The notes: generated from the letters alone by a model not told the origin. A stretch of 16,129 bases of DNA from JBNKZU01 sp050301795 (GCA_050301795.1 JBNKZU010000041.1:1-16129); one strand, 5' to 3'; counted from the first letter of the stretch, positions 1 to 7,350 are shown. A program made the numbers and translations.

Positions 1-108
1 GCGATAGATGAGGCATCCAGAAAATGGACGATGCCTATCAGAAATTGGAAAGCGGCCTTGAACCGGTTTATGATTGAGTTCGAAGACCGCTTAACGGATT
101 ATGTTTAA
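1..108 (+). CDS. IS256-family transposase, C-terminal fragment (gene starts outside the window)
   Basis: An open frame runs from base 1 to a TAA at 106-108 and encodes the last 35 residues of a protein. The peptide contains KWTMPIRNWKAALNRF followed by an FEDRL block, which is the recognisable C-terminus of IS256-type (mutator-like, DDE) transposases. The rest of the gene lies to the left of the window, so intactness cannot be judged. A terminal inverted repeat follows directly after the stop, as expected for the right end of the element. The assignment rests on family recognition of a short stretch plus the matching terminal repeat. Confidence 0.8.
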   Translation, partial: AIDEASRKWTMPIRNWKAALNRFMIEFEDRLTDYV

Positions 109-114
109 CTACAG

Positions 115-141
115 CAGTTACACAGAATTATTTACAGGCTC
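115..141 (+). repeat. Right terminal inverted repeat of the IS256-type element
   Basis: Read from the outside inwards (minus strand) the sequence begins GAGCCTGTAAATAATTCTGT and continues GTAACTG, which resembles the terminal repeats of proteobacterial IS256-family elements. It starts 7 bp after the transposase stop. The left copy is outside the window, so the exact outer boundary (139-142) and the 8-9 bp target duplication (possibly starting TGTAATAA at 142) cannot be confirmed. Confidence 0.65.
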
Positions 142-156
142 TGTAATAAGCGATTA

Positions 157-858
157 TTAAAGAGCATTTGTAGTGGTTTCAATCCACGCTTTAACCTGCT
201 CATTTAACTCTTTAGCCTTCATTCCTTTGGATTGGATCACAGGGCCAATCGATAGCTTGATTACCCCTGGTTTTATAATGAAGCTGTTTTTAGGCCAATA
301 TTTTCCAGCATTATGTGCGACCGGCAGAACCTGATAACCACTTTGCACAGCAAGCATTGATCCACCAATCGCATAGTTTCCGGTTTCACCATGTGAAACA
401 CGTGTACCCTCTGGAAAGATGACGAGCCATATCCCACTATCCAGACGCTTTTTTCCCTGCTCAACAACCTGCTTTAATGCCTTTTTCCCAGCGGTACGAT
501 CAATCGCAACCGGTCGGGTCATTGCTAGACCCCATCCAAAAAAAGGAATCAAAAGCAGCTCTCGTTTAAGAACCCAGGTTTGTGTTGGGAGGATCTGTTG
601 TAAGGCGATGGTTTCCCATGCGGATTGGTGCTTTGCCATAACAATGGATGTTCCTTGAGGAATATTCTCAATACCTTCAACTTCATAGCTTAGGCCACAA
701 CTAATTCTCACCCACCATAAGACGAACCGACTCCATTGATTGATATAGATGATTCTCGGTTTACGCGGTGTAAAAAAGAACAGCGGAAGAACAACAACAA
801 ACACAACTGTAAATGCATAAAGCCCAATATTAAAGATGACCGAACGGATAGTAAGCAT
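157..858 (-). CDS. plsC: 1-acyl-sn-glycerol-3-phosphate acyltransferase (PlsC/LPLAT family)
   Basis: This 233-residue protein should transfer an acyl chain to lysophosphatidic acid to make phosphatidic acid at the inner membrane. A hydrophobic N-terminal segment (about residues 8-29) would anchor it. The acyltransferase block I is KHQSAWE with His77 and Glu82 in the H-x4-D/E arrangement, and the substrate-binding FPEGTR motif is at 148-153; a basic KRELLLIPFFGW stretch lies between them. Length is normal for the family. It is the last gene of the minus-strand glyQ operon, starting 5 bases after the gmhB stop. The IS256 end lies only about 15 bp beyond its stop, but the C-terminus looks complete. 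The H-x4-E variant is common in PlsC-like proteins, so the exact acyl acceptor is inferred. Confidence 0.88.
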   Translation of the reverse strand: MLTIRSVIFNIGLYAFTVVFVVVLPLFFFTPRKPRIIYINQWSRFVLWWVRISCGLSYEVEGIENIPQGTSIVMAKHQSAWETIALQQILPTQTWVLKRELLLIPFFGWGLAMTRPVAIDRTAGKKALKQVVEQGKKRLDSGIWLVIFPEGTRVSHGETGNYAIGGSMLAVQSGYQVLPVAHNAGKYWPKNSFIIKPGVIKLSIGPVIQSKGMKAKELNEQVKAWIETTTNAL

Positions 859-863
859 TTACT

Positions 864-1400
864 TCACCCTAATAGATGATCGGTAAAATCGGCAAGATTG
901 CTGAAGATTGGAACATCGATATCGGGAAGCCCCTTTTCGATAGTGCGTTCACCCTTCCCTGTTTTGACCAAAACAGGGGTAACCCCGGCAGTGCTGGCAG
1001 CGAGAAGATCACTTAAAGAGTCACCAACAAAGAGGATGGATTTATTTAAAGCGATTTGAAAGTGATCTGCGATTTGGTGAAGCATTCCTGGTTTGGGTTT
1101 GCGGCAGTCGCACCCATCGTTTGGTCCATGTGGACAATAGGTAATGAAATCGATGGCTTGATCAAATGCTGCTAATTCTCGCGCCAGTTTCTGATGCATC
1201 GCTTCAAGTGTATCAATGGTGTAAAAACCACGCGCAATGCCACTTTGGTTTGTTGCAACCGCAATGGTGTATCCATGCTGTTTCAATCTCGCGATTGCCT
1301 CAACACTTCCTGGGATGGTGACATACTCATCTACTGATTTGATGTAGTTGTCAGAGTCGAAGTTAATTACGCCGTCTCGGTCTAAAATGATTAGCTTCAT
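864..1400 (-). CDS. gmhB: D-glycero-D-manno-heptose 1,7-bisphosphate 7-phosphatase
   Basis: GmhB removes the 7-phosphate from heptose bisphosphate in the cytoplasmic pathway that makes ADP-heptose for the lipopolysaccharide inner core. The 178-residue HAD-superfamily protein has the nucleophile motif DRDGVIN at 7-13 (Asp7 nucleophile, Asp9 acid/base), TNQSG at 50-54, and the acidic GDSLSD at 126-131. The zinc-binding loop typical of GmhB is visible as Cys89, His91, Cys97 and Cys99, which separates it from histidinol phosphatase relatives less equipped with this loop. Its ATG overlaps the stop of the upstream mazG-like gene by one base (TAATG), so translation is probably coupled. Position downstream of glyS and upstream of plsC matches gene order in many gammaproteobacteria. 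Confidence 0.93.
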   Translation of the reverse strand: MKLIILDRDGVINFDSDNYIKSVDEYVTIPGSVEAIARLKQHGYTIAVATNQSGIARGFYTIDTLEAMHQKLARELAAFDQAIDFITYCPHGPNDGCDCRKPKPGMLHQIADHFQIALNKSILFVGDSLSDLLAASTAGVTPVLVKTGKGERTIEKGLPDIDVPIFSNLADFTDHLLG

Positions 1401-1735
1401 TAGTCTCTAAATTCTGATACCCGAATACGGCCATTCACCATCTTTGATTCACGCTGCATGATCTTGTCCATCTTTGCCCAAAAGGCCTCTTTGAGATCAA
1501 ACTTTGCAGAGATTGCCGTCCCAATTAAAAGAATAAAGAGGTCGGCGGTCTCTTCAGCGAGTTGTTCAGTGCTTTTCCCTTTAGTAATACATGCGCCGAT
1601 CTCGCCAAGCTCTTCTGCCATTAATGCCATGCGATATGTTAGCTCCTCACCGCCTTTATTTTTAAAGTCGTGTTTATCGTGAAAGGCCTGAACGACATCG
1701 AGCATCGCTTGATAGGAGTCGTGATTATTATCCAT
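1400..1735 (-). CDS. MazG-like nucleotide pyrophosphohydrolase domain protein
   Basis: This 111-residue protein carries the all-alpha NTP pyrophosphatase signature: E41-E42-x-x-E45 on one helix and E61-E62-x-x-D65 on the next, the acidic residues that hold magnesium in MazG/dUTPase-2-type enzymes. Such proteins hydrolyse (d)NTPs or modified nucleotides to the monophosphate plus pyrophosphate; the substrate here cannot be read from sequence. I chose the ATG at 1735 rather than a more upstream start (1774), because the longer form would overlap glyS by 38 bases and a GGAAAG ribosome site sits about 7 bases before this ATG, inside the end of glyS. Only one base separates it from the glyS stop. 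It ends in a TAATG overlap with gmhB. Confidence 0.82.
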   Translation of the reverse strand: MDNNHDSYQAMLDVVQAFHDKHDFKNKGGEELTYRMALMAEELGEIGACITKGKSTEQLAEETADLFILLIGTAISAKFDLKEAFWAKMDKIMQRESKMVNGRIRVSEFRD

Positions 1736-1736
1736 A

Positions 1737-3821
1737 TTACTTTCCGAAGGTTTGTAACAATGAGAGATCGGCAACGCGTAAGAATAAGTTTCGCAGTTGG
1801 TTCAATAATGCGAGGCGATTATTTTTTACCGCCTCATCATCGGCCATGACCATAACCTGATCAAAGAAGGTATCAACCGGTGAGCGTAATTGTGCCAACG
1901 CCTTTAGGGCATCGGTATAGTCTCGTGCTATAAACATTGGATCAACCTGCTGTTGCAGCGCATCAATTGCATCTGCCAGAACCGTTTCGGCCTGCTCTGT
2001 AAATAGCGTACGATCAAAGCCATCAGCCACCACATCACCGCTTTTTCGGATAATGTTGCCGATACGTTTATTTGCTGCGGCAAGGCTCTCCGCCTCCTCC
2101 ATCTTTTGGAAATTGGCGACCGCATGAATAGCGGCATCAATAGAGACCGGGTTGGTGTGGCGCTGGGCAAGAACGGCATCAACAACCGAAGCATCAATAC
2201 CCTGATCTGTGTAATAGGCCTTAAGACGCTCAACAATATAATCGAAGGTTTCATCAATAGCGTCACTTGAAACAGCGACCTGATCAGTAAGCTTTGTAGC
2301 TGCAGCTTCAAGCAGTTGCATTAGATCCAGATCCAGTCGTTTTTCAATCAGAAGACGAAGCACACCAAGTGATGCGCGACGAAGTGCAAAAGGATCTCGG
2401 GTGCCGCTCGGTTTTTGACCAATGGCAAAGATTCCCAACAAGGTATCGATGCGATCTGCAAGGGCAATGATCTGTCCAGTTGTGGTAGACGGCAGATGAT
2501 CTCCCGCGCCACGGGGCATGTAGACCTCATCTAAGGCATTGGCGATCTCTGTGCCATACCCTTCATGTAGCGCATAGTATCGACCCATGATTCCCTGTAA
2601 TTCGGGGAATTCGTAAACCATGTTCGTCATCAAATCACATTTGCATAGTCTGGCGGCAGTTACTGCGCTTTTTGTATCGGCATCTAATTGGGTTGCAATA
2701 TCTTCAGCCAGCACGGCAACACGATTGGTTTTATCGAGCAGAGTGCCAAGCTGATTTTGAAAAACTACGCTTGAGAGCGATTCGAGACGAGATTCAAGTG
2801 TCTGCTTTTTATCCTGAGACCAGAAAAAATCAGCATCAGTAAGTCGAGGTGTAATGACTCGCTCATTGCCCTGCTGAACATACTCTGGTTGAGTGCTTTT
2901 GATATTACTGATAGTGATAAATTTAGGCATCAGTTTGCCATCGGTATCAACCAGATGAAAATACTTTTGATGCCCTTTCATTGCAGAGATCAGGCACTCA
3001 GCAGGAACATCAAGAAAGCGCTCTTCAAAAGTGCCAATGATCGCCGTTGGCCACTCAACCAGACCGGTAACCTCATCCAATAACGCAGGATCAATTACCG
3101 CAGTGCCACCATTTTCCAGAGCAATGGCCTCAACTAGCTTCTGAATCAGATCACGACGCTTTTGAAAATTAACCGCTACCTTTCCTTCAGTTTCGAGCTG
3201 TGATTCGTAGCTGGCCGGAGAGGTAATTTTTATACTATTCGGAGCATGGAATCGGTGGCCGCGACTGAGATCACCAGAGGTTTGACTAAGGATTTCGGTT
3301 TGAATAACCTCACTCCCAAACAGTAAAACCAGCCAATGCACAGGTCGGACAAACTCAGAATCGAGATCACCCCAACGCATACGTTTCGGGATCGGAAGTT
3401 GGTTGAGTGAATTGTTGACGATCTCTGGAATAAGATGCGCCGTCTGTTGACCCTTTTGGTTAAATCGGTAGACGAGCCATGCTCCCTTATCTGTTTCGAT
3501 GGTTTCGAGCTGATCCGGCTCAACACCAAAGGAGCGAGCAAAGCCCTGTACGGCTTTAGTTGGATTGCCATCAGCATCAAAAGCGGCTGCCTTTGCGGGG
3601 CCACGTTTTTCAACATTTTTATCAGGCTGTCCTTCAATAAGATCAGAGACAACAACAGCCAAACGTCTTGGCGTGGCATAGCTTTGAACACTACCGTAAC
3701 TCAAACCATGATCATCTAATCCCTTTTTAATGCCCTGGGTAAAAGCGTTTGAAAGATCGTTAAGTGCCTTTGGTGGTAACTCTTCGGTTCCAATTTCAAT
3801 AAGGAGGTCGCGTGTAGTCAC
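1737..3821 (-). CDS. glyS: Glycine--tRNA ligase beta subunit
   Basis: GlyS is the large subunit of the bacterial alpha2beta2 glycyl-tRNA synthetase; it recognises and positions tRNA-Gly while the alpha subunit activates glycine. The 694-residue product is of normal length and starts with the characteristic LLIEIGTEELPPKAL stretch (residues 6-20); later family blocks include SAMKGHQKYF, RLTDADFFWSQD and the FALRRASLGVLRLL segment ahead of the anticodon-binding C-terminal domain. The start codon is GTG at 3819-3821, overlapping the glyQ stop by one base (TAGTG) and preceded by a strong GAGGAGG ribosome site within the end of glyQ. The overlap suggests coupled translation to balance the two subunits. 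Confidence 0.97.
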   Translation of the reverse strand: MTTRDLLIEIGTEELPPKALNDLSNAFTQGIKKGLDDHGLSYGSVQSYATPRRLAVVVSDLIEGQPDKNVEKRGPAKAAAFDADGNPTKAVQGFARSFGVEPDQLETIETDKGAWLVYRFNQKGQQTAHLIPEIVNNSLNQLPIPKRMRWGDLDSEFVRPVHWLVLLFGSEVIQTEILSQTSGDLSRGHRFHAPNSIKITSPASYESQLETEGKVAVNFQKRRDLIQKLVEAIALENGGTAVIDPALLDEVTGLVEWPTAIIGTFEERFLDVPAECLISAMKGHQKYFHLVDTDGKLMPKFITISNIKSTQPEYVQQGNERVITPRLTDADFFWSQDKKQTLESRLESLSSVVFQNQLGTLLDKTNRVAVLAEDIATQLDADTKSAVTAARLCKCDLMTNMVYEFPELQGIMGRYYALHEGYGTEIANALDEVYMPRGAGDHLPSTTTGQIIALADRIDTLLGIFAIGQKPSGTRDPFALRRASLGVLRLLIEKRLDLDLMQLLEAAATKLTDQVAVSSDAIDETFDYIVERLKAYYTDQGIDASVVDAVLAQRHTNPVSIDAAIHAVANFQKMEEAESLAAANKRIGNIIRKSGDVVADGFDRTLFTEQAETVLADAIDALQQQVDPMFIARDYTDALKALAQLRSPVDTFFDQVMVMADDEAVKNNRLALLNQLRNLFLRVADLSLLQTFGK

Positions 3822-4759
3822 TATTGTGCCTCCTCTTTTTTAACACTATTTAGCATGGGAAATCCTAGCGCTTCACGAGCATCGTAATAGGCTTGGGCAA
3901 CAGCACGCGCCAAAGTACGCACACGTAAAATAAACCGCTGACGTTCGGTGACCGAGATCGCATGACGGGCATCCAGCAAATTAAAGGTGTGGGATGCCTT
4001 GAGAACCTGTTCGTAGGCGGGTAGCGGTAACCCGGCCTCAATCAGCTTCTGGCTCTGCATTTCGCACTGGTCGAAAAGGGCGAAATGAAAATCGACATCG
4101 GCGTGTTCAAAGTTATAGGCTGACTGCTCGACCTCGTTTTGATGGAAAACATCACCATAGGTGACGGTTCCGGCTGGGCCGTCGTTAGTCCAGATTAAAT
4201 CAAAGACACTCTCAACGCCCTGAATATACATTGCGATCCGCTCAAGTCCGTAAGTGATCTCACCAGTCACCGGCCTGCAGTCCAGACCACCGACCTGCTG
4301 GAAGTAGGTAAACTGTGTTACCTCCATACCATTGAGCCACACCTCCCAGCCAAGACCCCAGGCACCAAGTGTTGGTGATTCCCAGTTATCCTCAACAAAG
4401 CGAATATCGTGCTCCAAAGGATCAAAGCCAAGCATCTTCAATGAACCGAGATAGAGATCCTGAATATCGAGCGGAGATGGCTTAATGACAACCTGAAACT
4501 GGTAGTAGTGTTGCAAGCGGTTTGGATTTTCACCATAACGGCCATCTGTCGGACGACGTGATGGTTGAACATAGGCAGCAGCCCAAGGCTCAGGCCCGAT
4601 AGATCTTAAGAAGGTTGCCGGATGGAAGGTGCCAGCACCGACCTCCATATCCAGGGGTTGTAGGATAACGCAGCCCTGCTTTGCCCAATACTCCTGAAGC
4701 GCAAGGATAAGACCCTGAAAGGTCATCAGGTCGTGTGAGTTTTTAATGTGATCGCCCAA
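3821..4759 (-). CDS. glyQ: Glycine--tRNA ligase alpha subunit
   Basis: GlyQ is the catalytic class II subunit that forms glycyl-adenylate and charges tRNA-Gly together with GlyS. The 312-residue protein shows the highly conserved blocks QPLDMEVGAGTFHP, QPSRRPTDGRYGENPNRLQH, FVEDNWESPTLGAWGLGWEV and ITYGLERIAMYIQGV. The start used here is TTG at 4757-4759, giving about 12 residues before TFQGL, close to the length of the E. coli N-terminus. The only nearby ATG (4724-4726) would cut directly before TFQGL and has no ribosome site. A weak GAG lies 8 bases upstream of the TTG. It is the first gene of the five-gene minus-strand operon and has a TATAAT box 32 bases upstream. Confidence 0.96.
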   Translation of the reverse strand: MGDHIKNSHDLMTFQGLILALQEYWAKQGCVILQPLDMEVGAGTFHPATFLRSIGPEPWAAAYVQPSRRPTDGRYGENPNRLQHYYQFQVVIKPSPLDIQDLYLGSLKMLGFDPLEHDIRFVEDNWESPTLGAWGLGWEVWLNGMEVTQFTYFQQVGGLDCRPVTGEITYGLERIAMYIQGVESVFDLIWTNDGPAGTVTYGDVFHQNEVEQSAYNFEHADVDFHFALFDQCEMQSQKLIEAGLPLPAYEQVLKASHTFNLLDARHAISVTERQRFILRVRTLARAVAQAYYDAREALGFPMLNSVKKEEAQ

Positions 4760-4763
4760 CGTA

Positions 4764-4859
4764 TTTACTCTAGCCAGTGTAAAAGTCGAACATTATAACG
4801 GGTGCAAGCCTACTCTTCATAGTAAAGAGGCCATGTTTCATCCCTCGAATTAGAGTAAA
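4764..4859. repeat. 9-bp inverted repeat flanking the divergent promoter region
   Basis: TTTACTCTA at 4764-4772 is the exact reverse complement of TAGAGTAAA at 4851-4859. Read in the sense of each divergent gene, the same TAGAGTAAA stands just before the two start codons (4 bases before the glyQ TTG, 8 before the TTG at 4868). It could be a paired operator, a shared 5' leader or ribosome-site element, or coincidence. Confidence 0.45.
4792..4797 (-). promoter_or_regulatory. Probable -10 box of the glyQ operon promoter
   Basis: A perfect TATAAT on the minus strand lies about 32 bases before the glyQ TTG, placing a start of transcription near 4785. No good -35 hexamer is visible at 16-18 bp (nearest is TGAAGA), so the box is supported by its match and position only. 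Confidence 0.5.
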
Positions 4860-4867
4860 ATGGGGGT

Positions 4868-5938
4868 TTGAGTGATGAAAATTTCAAGATGCAGCAAAAA
4901 CAACGAAAAGCAGCGGCTCTGATCTCTGGCGGACTCGACTCACTTCTCGCCGCAAAGATAATGTTAGAGCAAGGTATCCATGTTGAGGGGCTTAACTTTT
5001 TCACAGGATTCTGTGTTGAAGGACACACTCACGCCATTCGAAAAAAAGATCGTGCAAAACCAAAACGTAACAATGCGTTGTGGAGTGCTGAGCGGTTGGG
5101 AATCAAACTGCATATTGTTGATATTGTGGATGAGTATAAAGACGTACTAATCAATCCCAAGCATGGCTATGGCGCCAATATGAATCCCTGCCTCGATTGC
5201 AAAATCTTTATGGTAAAAAAAGCACAGGAGTGGATTGAGAAACACGACTTCGATTTTATCATTACCGGCGAGGTGATAGGCCAGCGTCCGATGTCACAAC
5301 GTAAAGATACGATGCCGGTGGTTGCAAAACAGTCCGGTGCGGAAGATCGTCTGTTACGACCGTTATGTGCAAAAAATCTTCCAATAACACTTCCAGAACG
5401 TGAAGGTTGGGTGGATCGGGAGAAGCTATATGACTTTTCTGGTCGGGGACGTAAACCGCAGATGGCATTAGCAAAAGCATTCGGTTTTGAGGATTACGCT
5501 TCACCGGCTGGTGGTTGCTGCTTCCTGACAGACGAAGCCTATTCAAGGAAGCTTGTGGATATGTGGGAGTCTCGAGGTAATCGTGAATACGACATGGATG
5601 ATATTATGCTACTCAAGGTTGGCCGTCACCTGCGGCCACGACCAAACTTTAAGATGATCATTAGTCGTGAAGAGGGTGAAAACCGATACATGGAAGGGTA
5701 CCGGAAACAGTTTATTCACATGTATGCCTCATCTCATCCAGGACCATTAGCGCTCATTGATGGCGTCAACGTCAGTGAAGATGACTTGGCATTAGCCGCA
5801 AGAATAACGGCACGATATGGTAAGGGAAGAATGGATGAAACCGTAGAAGTAAGTATTCACAAACCAAACGATAGTGAATACACACTTACCGTAAAGCCTA
5901 TGTTGGCAGCAGATGTTCTTGAGGAGTGGCTCCGGTGA
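4868..5938 (+). CDS. PP-loop ATPase of the MnmA/ThiI-like thiolation group with C-terminal RNA-binding-type domain
   Basis: The 356-residue protein begins with a pyrophosphatase loop SGGLDS (20-25), which in MnmA, ThiI and TtcA-type enzymes binds ATP to adenylate a base before sulfur insertion. Candidate sulfur or iron-sulfur ligands are Cys108 and Cys111 in NPCLDCK and Cys217-Cys218 in GGCCFLTD; the layout parallels the two catalytic cysteine positions of MnmA but with an extra cysteine at each. The C-terminal third (about 245-285, KVGRHLRPRPNFKMIISREE) resembles the NFACT-R-type RNA-binding segment found in this family. Direct overlap with a TusA-like sulfur carrier gene supports RNA thiolation. 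The start is uncertain: TTG at 4868 has GGGGG too close before it; the in-frame ATG at 4889 lacks a ribosome site. Exact target base is not known. Confidence 0.8.
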   Translation: MSDENFKMQQKQRKAAALISGGLDSLLAAKIMLEQGIHVEGLNFFTGFCVEGHTHAIRKKDRAKPKRNNALWSAERLGIKLHIVDIVDEYKDVLINPKHGYGANMNPCLDCKIFMVKKAQEWIEKHDFDFIITGEVIGQRPMSQRKDTMPVVAKQSGAEDRLLRPLCAKNLPITLPEREGWVDREKLYDFSGRGRKPQMALAKAFGFEDYASPAGGCCFLTDEAYSRKLVDMWESRGNREYDMDDIMLLKVGRHLRPRPNFKMIISREEGENRYMEGYRKQFIHMYASSHPGPLALIDGVNVSEDDLALAARITARYGKGRMDETVEVSIHKPNDSEYTLTVKPMLAADVLEEWLR

Positions 5939-6162
5939 GTGAGTATTCACTAGATGCTCGCCGACTGTTGTGTCCGATGCCGGTGATTAAGGCGCAGAAT
6001 CGGGTTGAGGAGTTAGAGAAGGGAGATATCCTGACAGTCTACTCTACCGATCCCGGCGCATTGAATGATATTCCGGCCTGGTGCCGTATTAATGGCCATC
6101 GGGTGATCTCGACTCAGGAGAGTAGTGGCGAGATTATAATAATGATTGAGGTTGGAGAATAG
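5935..6162 (+). CDS. TusA-family sulfur carrier protein
   Basis: A 75-residue protein with the TusA/SirA fold signature: LDARRLLCPMPVIKA places the persulfide-forming cysteine at position 13 in the CPMP motif, followed by the GD-x-L-x-V-x-STDPGA stretch and a C-terminal beta strand. Family members receive sulfur from a cysteine desulfurase or rhodanese and pass it to thiolation or sulfur-oxidation enzymes. The start is GTG at 5935: it overlaps the TGA of the PP-loop gene (GTGA) and has GAGGAG at 5921-5926, 8 bases upstream. A GTG at 5926 would add three residues but lacks that spacing. Coupling to the PP-loop gene suggests this carrier is its dedicated sulfur donor. It is not necessarily the orthologue of E. 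coli TusA. Confidence 0.88.
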   Translation: MSEYSLDARRLLCPMPVIKAQNRVEELEKGDILTVYSTDPGALNDIPAWCRINGHRVISTQESSGEIIIMIEVGE

Positions 6163-6165
6163 ATT

Positions 6166-7350
6166 ATGGGCGGACACCACCACCATCATCATGACCATGC
6201 TGTTTCTGAGAAAGACCCTCGATACGCGGATATTAAAAGAGTCACACTCGTAGGATCGGTGCTTGATATTGCACTCTCCGCTTTTAAGTTGGTGGTCGGT
6301 TATCTTGCCCAGTCACAGGCACTCATTGCTGATGGCATTCATTCGCTCTCCGATTTGGCAACAAATGTGATGGTGCTTTGGGCGGCAAAGCATGGTTCTA
6401 AAGAGGCGGATGAAGAGCATCCCTATGGACATGGGCGTATAGAGACGGTGGCGACCGTTGTGCTCGGTTCGGTGCTGATGGTCGTTGCCTTTGGAATTGT
6501 CTACGACGCCGGCGATCGCCTCTTCCATCCAGAAACACTGGTAAAACCGAGTATCTGGGCGCTGATCGTTGCCACGGTATCAGTCTTATCAAAAGAGTGG
6601 GTATTTCACTACACTATGGCGGTTGCCAAGAGGGTTCGGTCAGATCTTCTCAAAGCAAATGCCTGGCATGCTCGTTCGGATGCGATCTCCTCAATAATCG
6701 TCATTATTGGTGTTGGCGGCACAATGATGGGGTTCGAATCGATGGATGCGATTGCGGCAATAGGTGTGGCGCTAATGGTTGGAAAGATTGGATGGGAGCT
6801 AATCGAGGATAGCCTATACGAGTTGATCGATACCGCCCTTGATGCTGAACGAGTTGAACACATCAAGGAGGTTATTCTTGGTGTCGATGGTGTTCAAGAG
6901 TTGCACATGCTTCGCAGCAGAAAAATGGGCGGGGATGCTCTGGTCGATGTTCACATTCAGGTTGCCCCCTATTTGAGTGTCTCAGAGGGGCATTATGTGA
7001 GCGAAATGGTGAGAAGATCCTTGATCCAGAAGGTCGATGAGGTGCAAGATGCGTTGGTTCATATTGATCATGAAGATGATCAGTATTCATCACCAAGTTT
7101 GAAACTGCCTAATCGTCGTAAGGTGCTGGAGGATCTAACAGGGTTATGGGGTGACAACTGTGTGGCACAAGCGATCGAAAGAACAACACTACACTATTGC
7201 CGCGGAAAATTAGAGATAGAGATCATAATCTCTCAAAAGCGTTATCAACAGATCGATAACGCGAGCACACAGGCAGATGAACTAAAGGTGTCGGCAGAGA
7301 CGCTTCCCTATGTTGAAAGCCTGAAGATTTTATTTAATGCACCAAATTGA
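6166..7350 (+). CDS. Cation diffusion facilitator (CDF) metal efflux transporter with His-rich N-terminus
   Basis: This 394-residue inner-membrane protein should export a divalent cation in exchange for protons. About six transmembrane segments are visible between residues 28 and 205. The metal site is H59-x3-D63 in GIHSLSD (TM2) and H168-x3-D172 in HARSD (TM5), an HD/HD set usually linked to zinc preference in CDF proteins; HPYGHGRIE at 85-93 is the family signature. A cytoplasmic ferredoxin-like domain follows (about 225-302, ending HIDHEDD). Two features are unusual: residues 4-9 are six consecutive histidines plus His11, and about 90 extra residues follow the normal end of the family. Start ATG at 6166 lies 3 bases after the TusA-like stop, so it is in the same operon. 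Confidence 0.92.
   Translation: MGGHHHHHHDHAVSEKDPRYADIKRVTLVGSVLDIALSAFKLVVGYLAQSQALIADGIHSLSDLATNVMVLWAAKHGSKEADEEHPYGHGRIETVATVVLGSVLMVVAFGIVYDAGDRLFHPETLVKPSIWALIVATVSVLSKEWVFHYTMAVAKRVRSDLLKANAWHARSDAISSIIVIIGVGGTMMGFESMDAIAAIGVALMVGKIGWELIEDSLYELIDTALDAERVEHIKEVILGVDGVQELHMLRSRKMGGDALVDVHIQVAPYLSVSEGHYVSEMVRRSLIQKVDEVQDALVHIDHEDDQYSSPSLKLPNRRKVLEDLTGLWGDNCVAQAIERTTLHYCRGKLEIEIIISQKRYQQIDNASTQADELKVSAETLPYVESLKILFNAPN

Noticed and set aside
4813..4829. CTCTT-N7-AAGAG inverted repeat in the divergent region
   Set aside because: Five-base arms with no extension are expected by chance; not a convincing operator.
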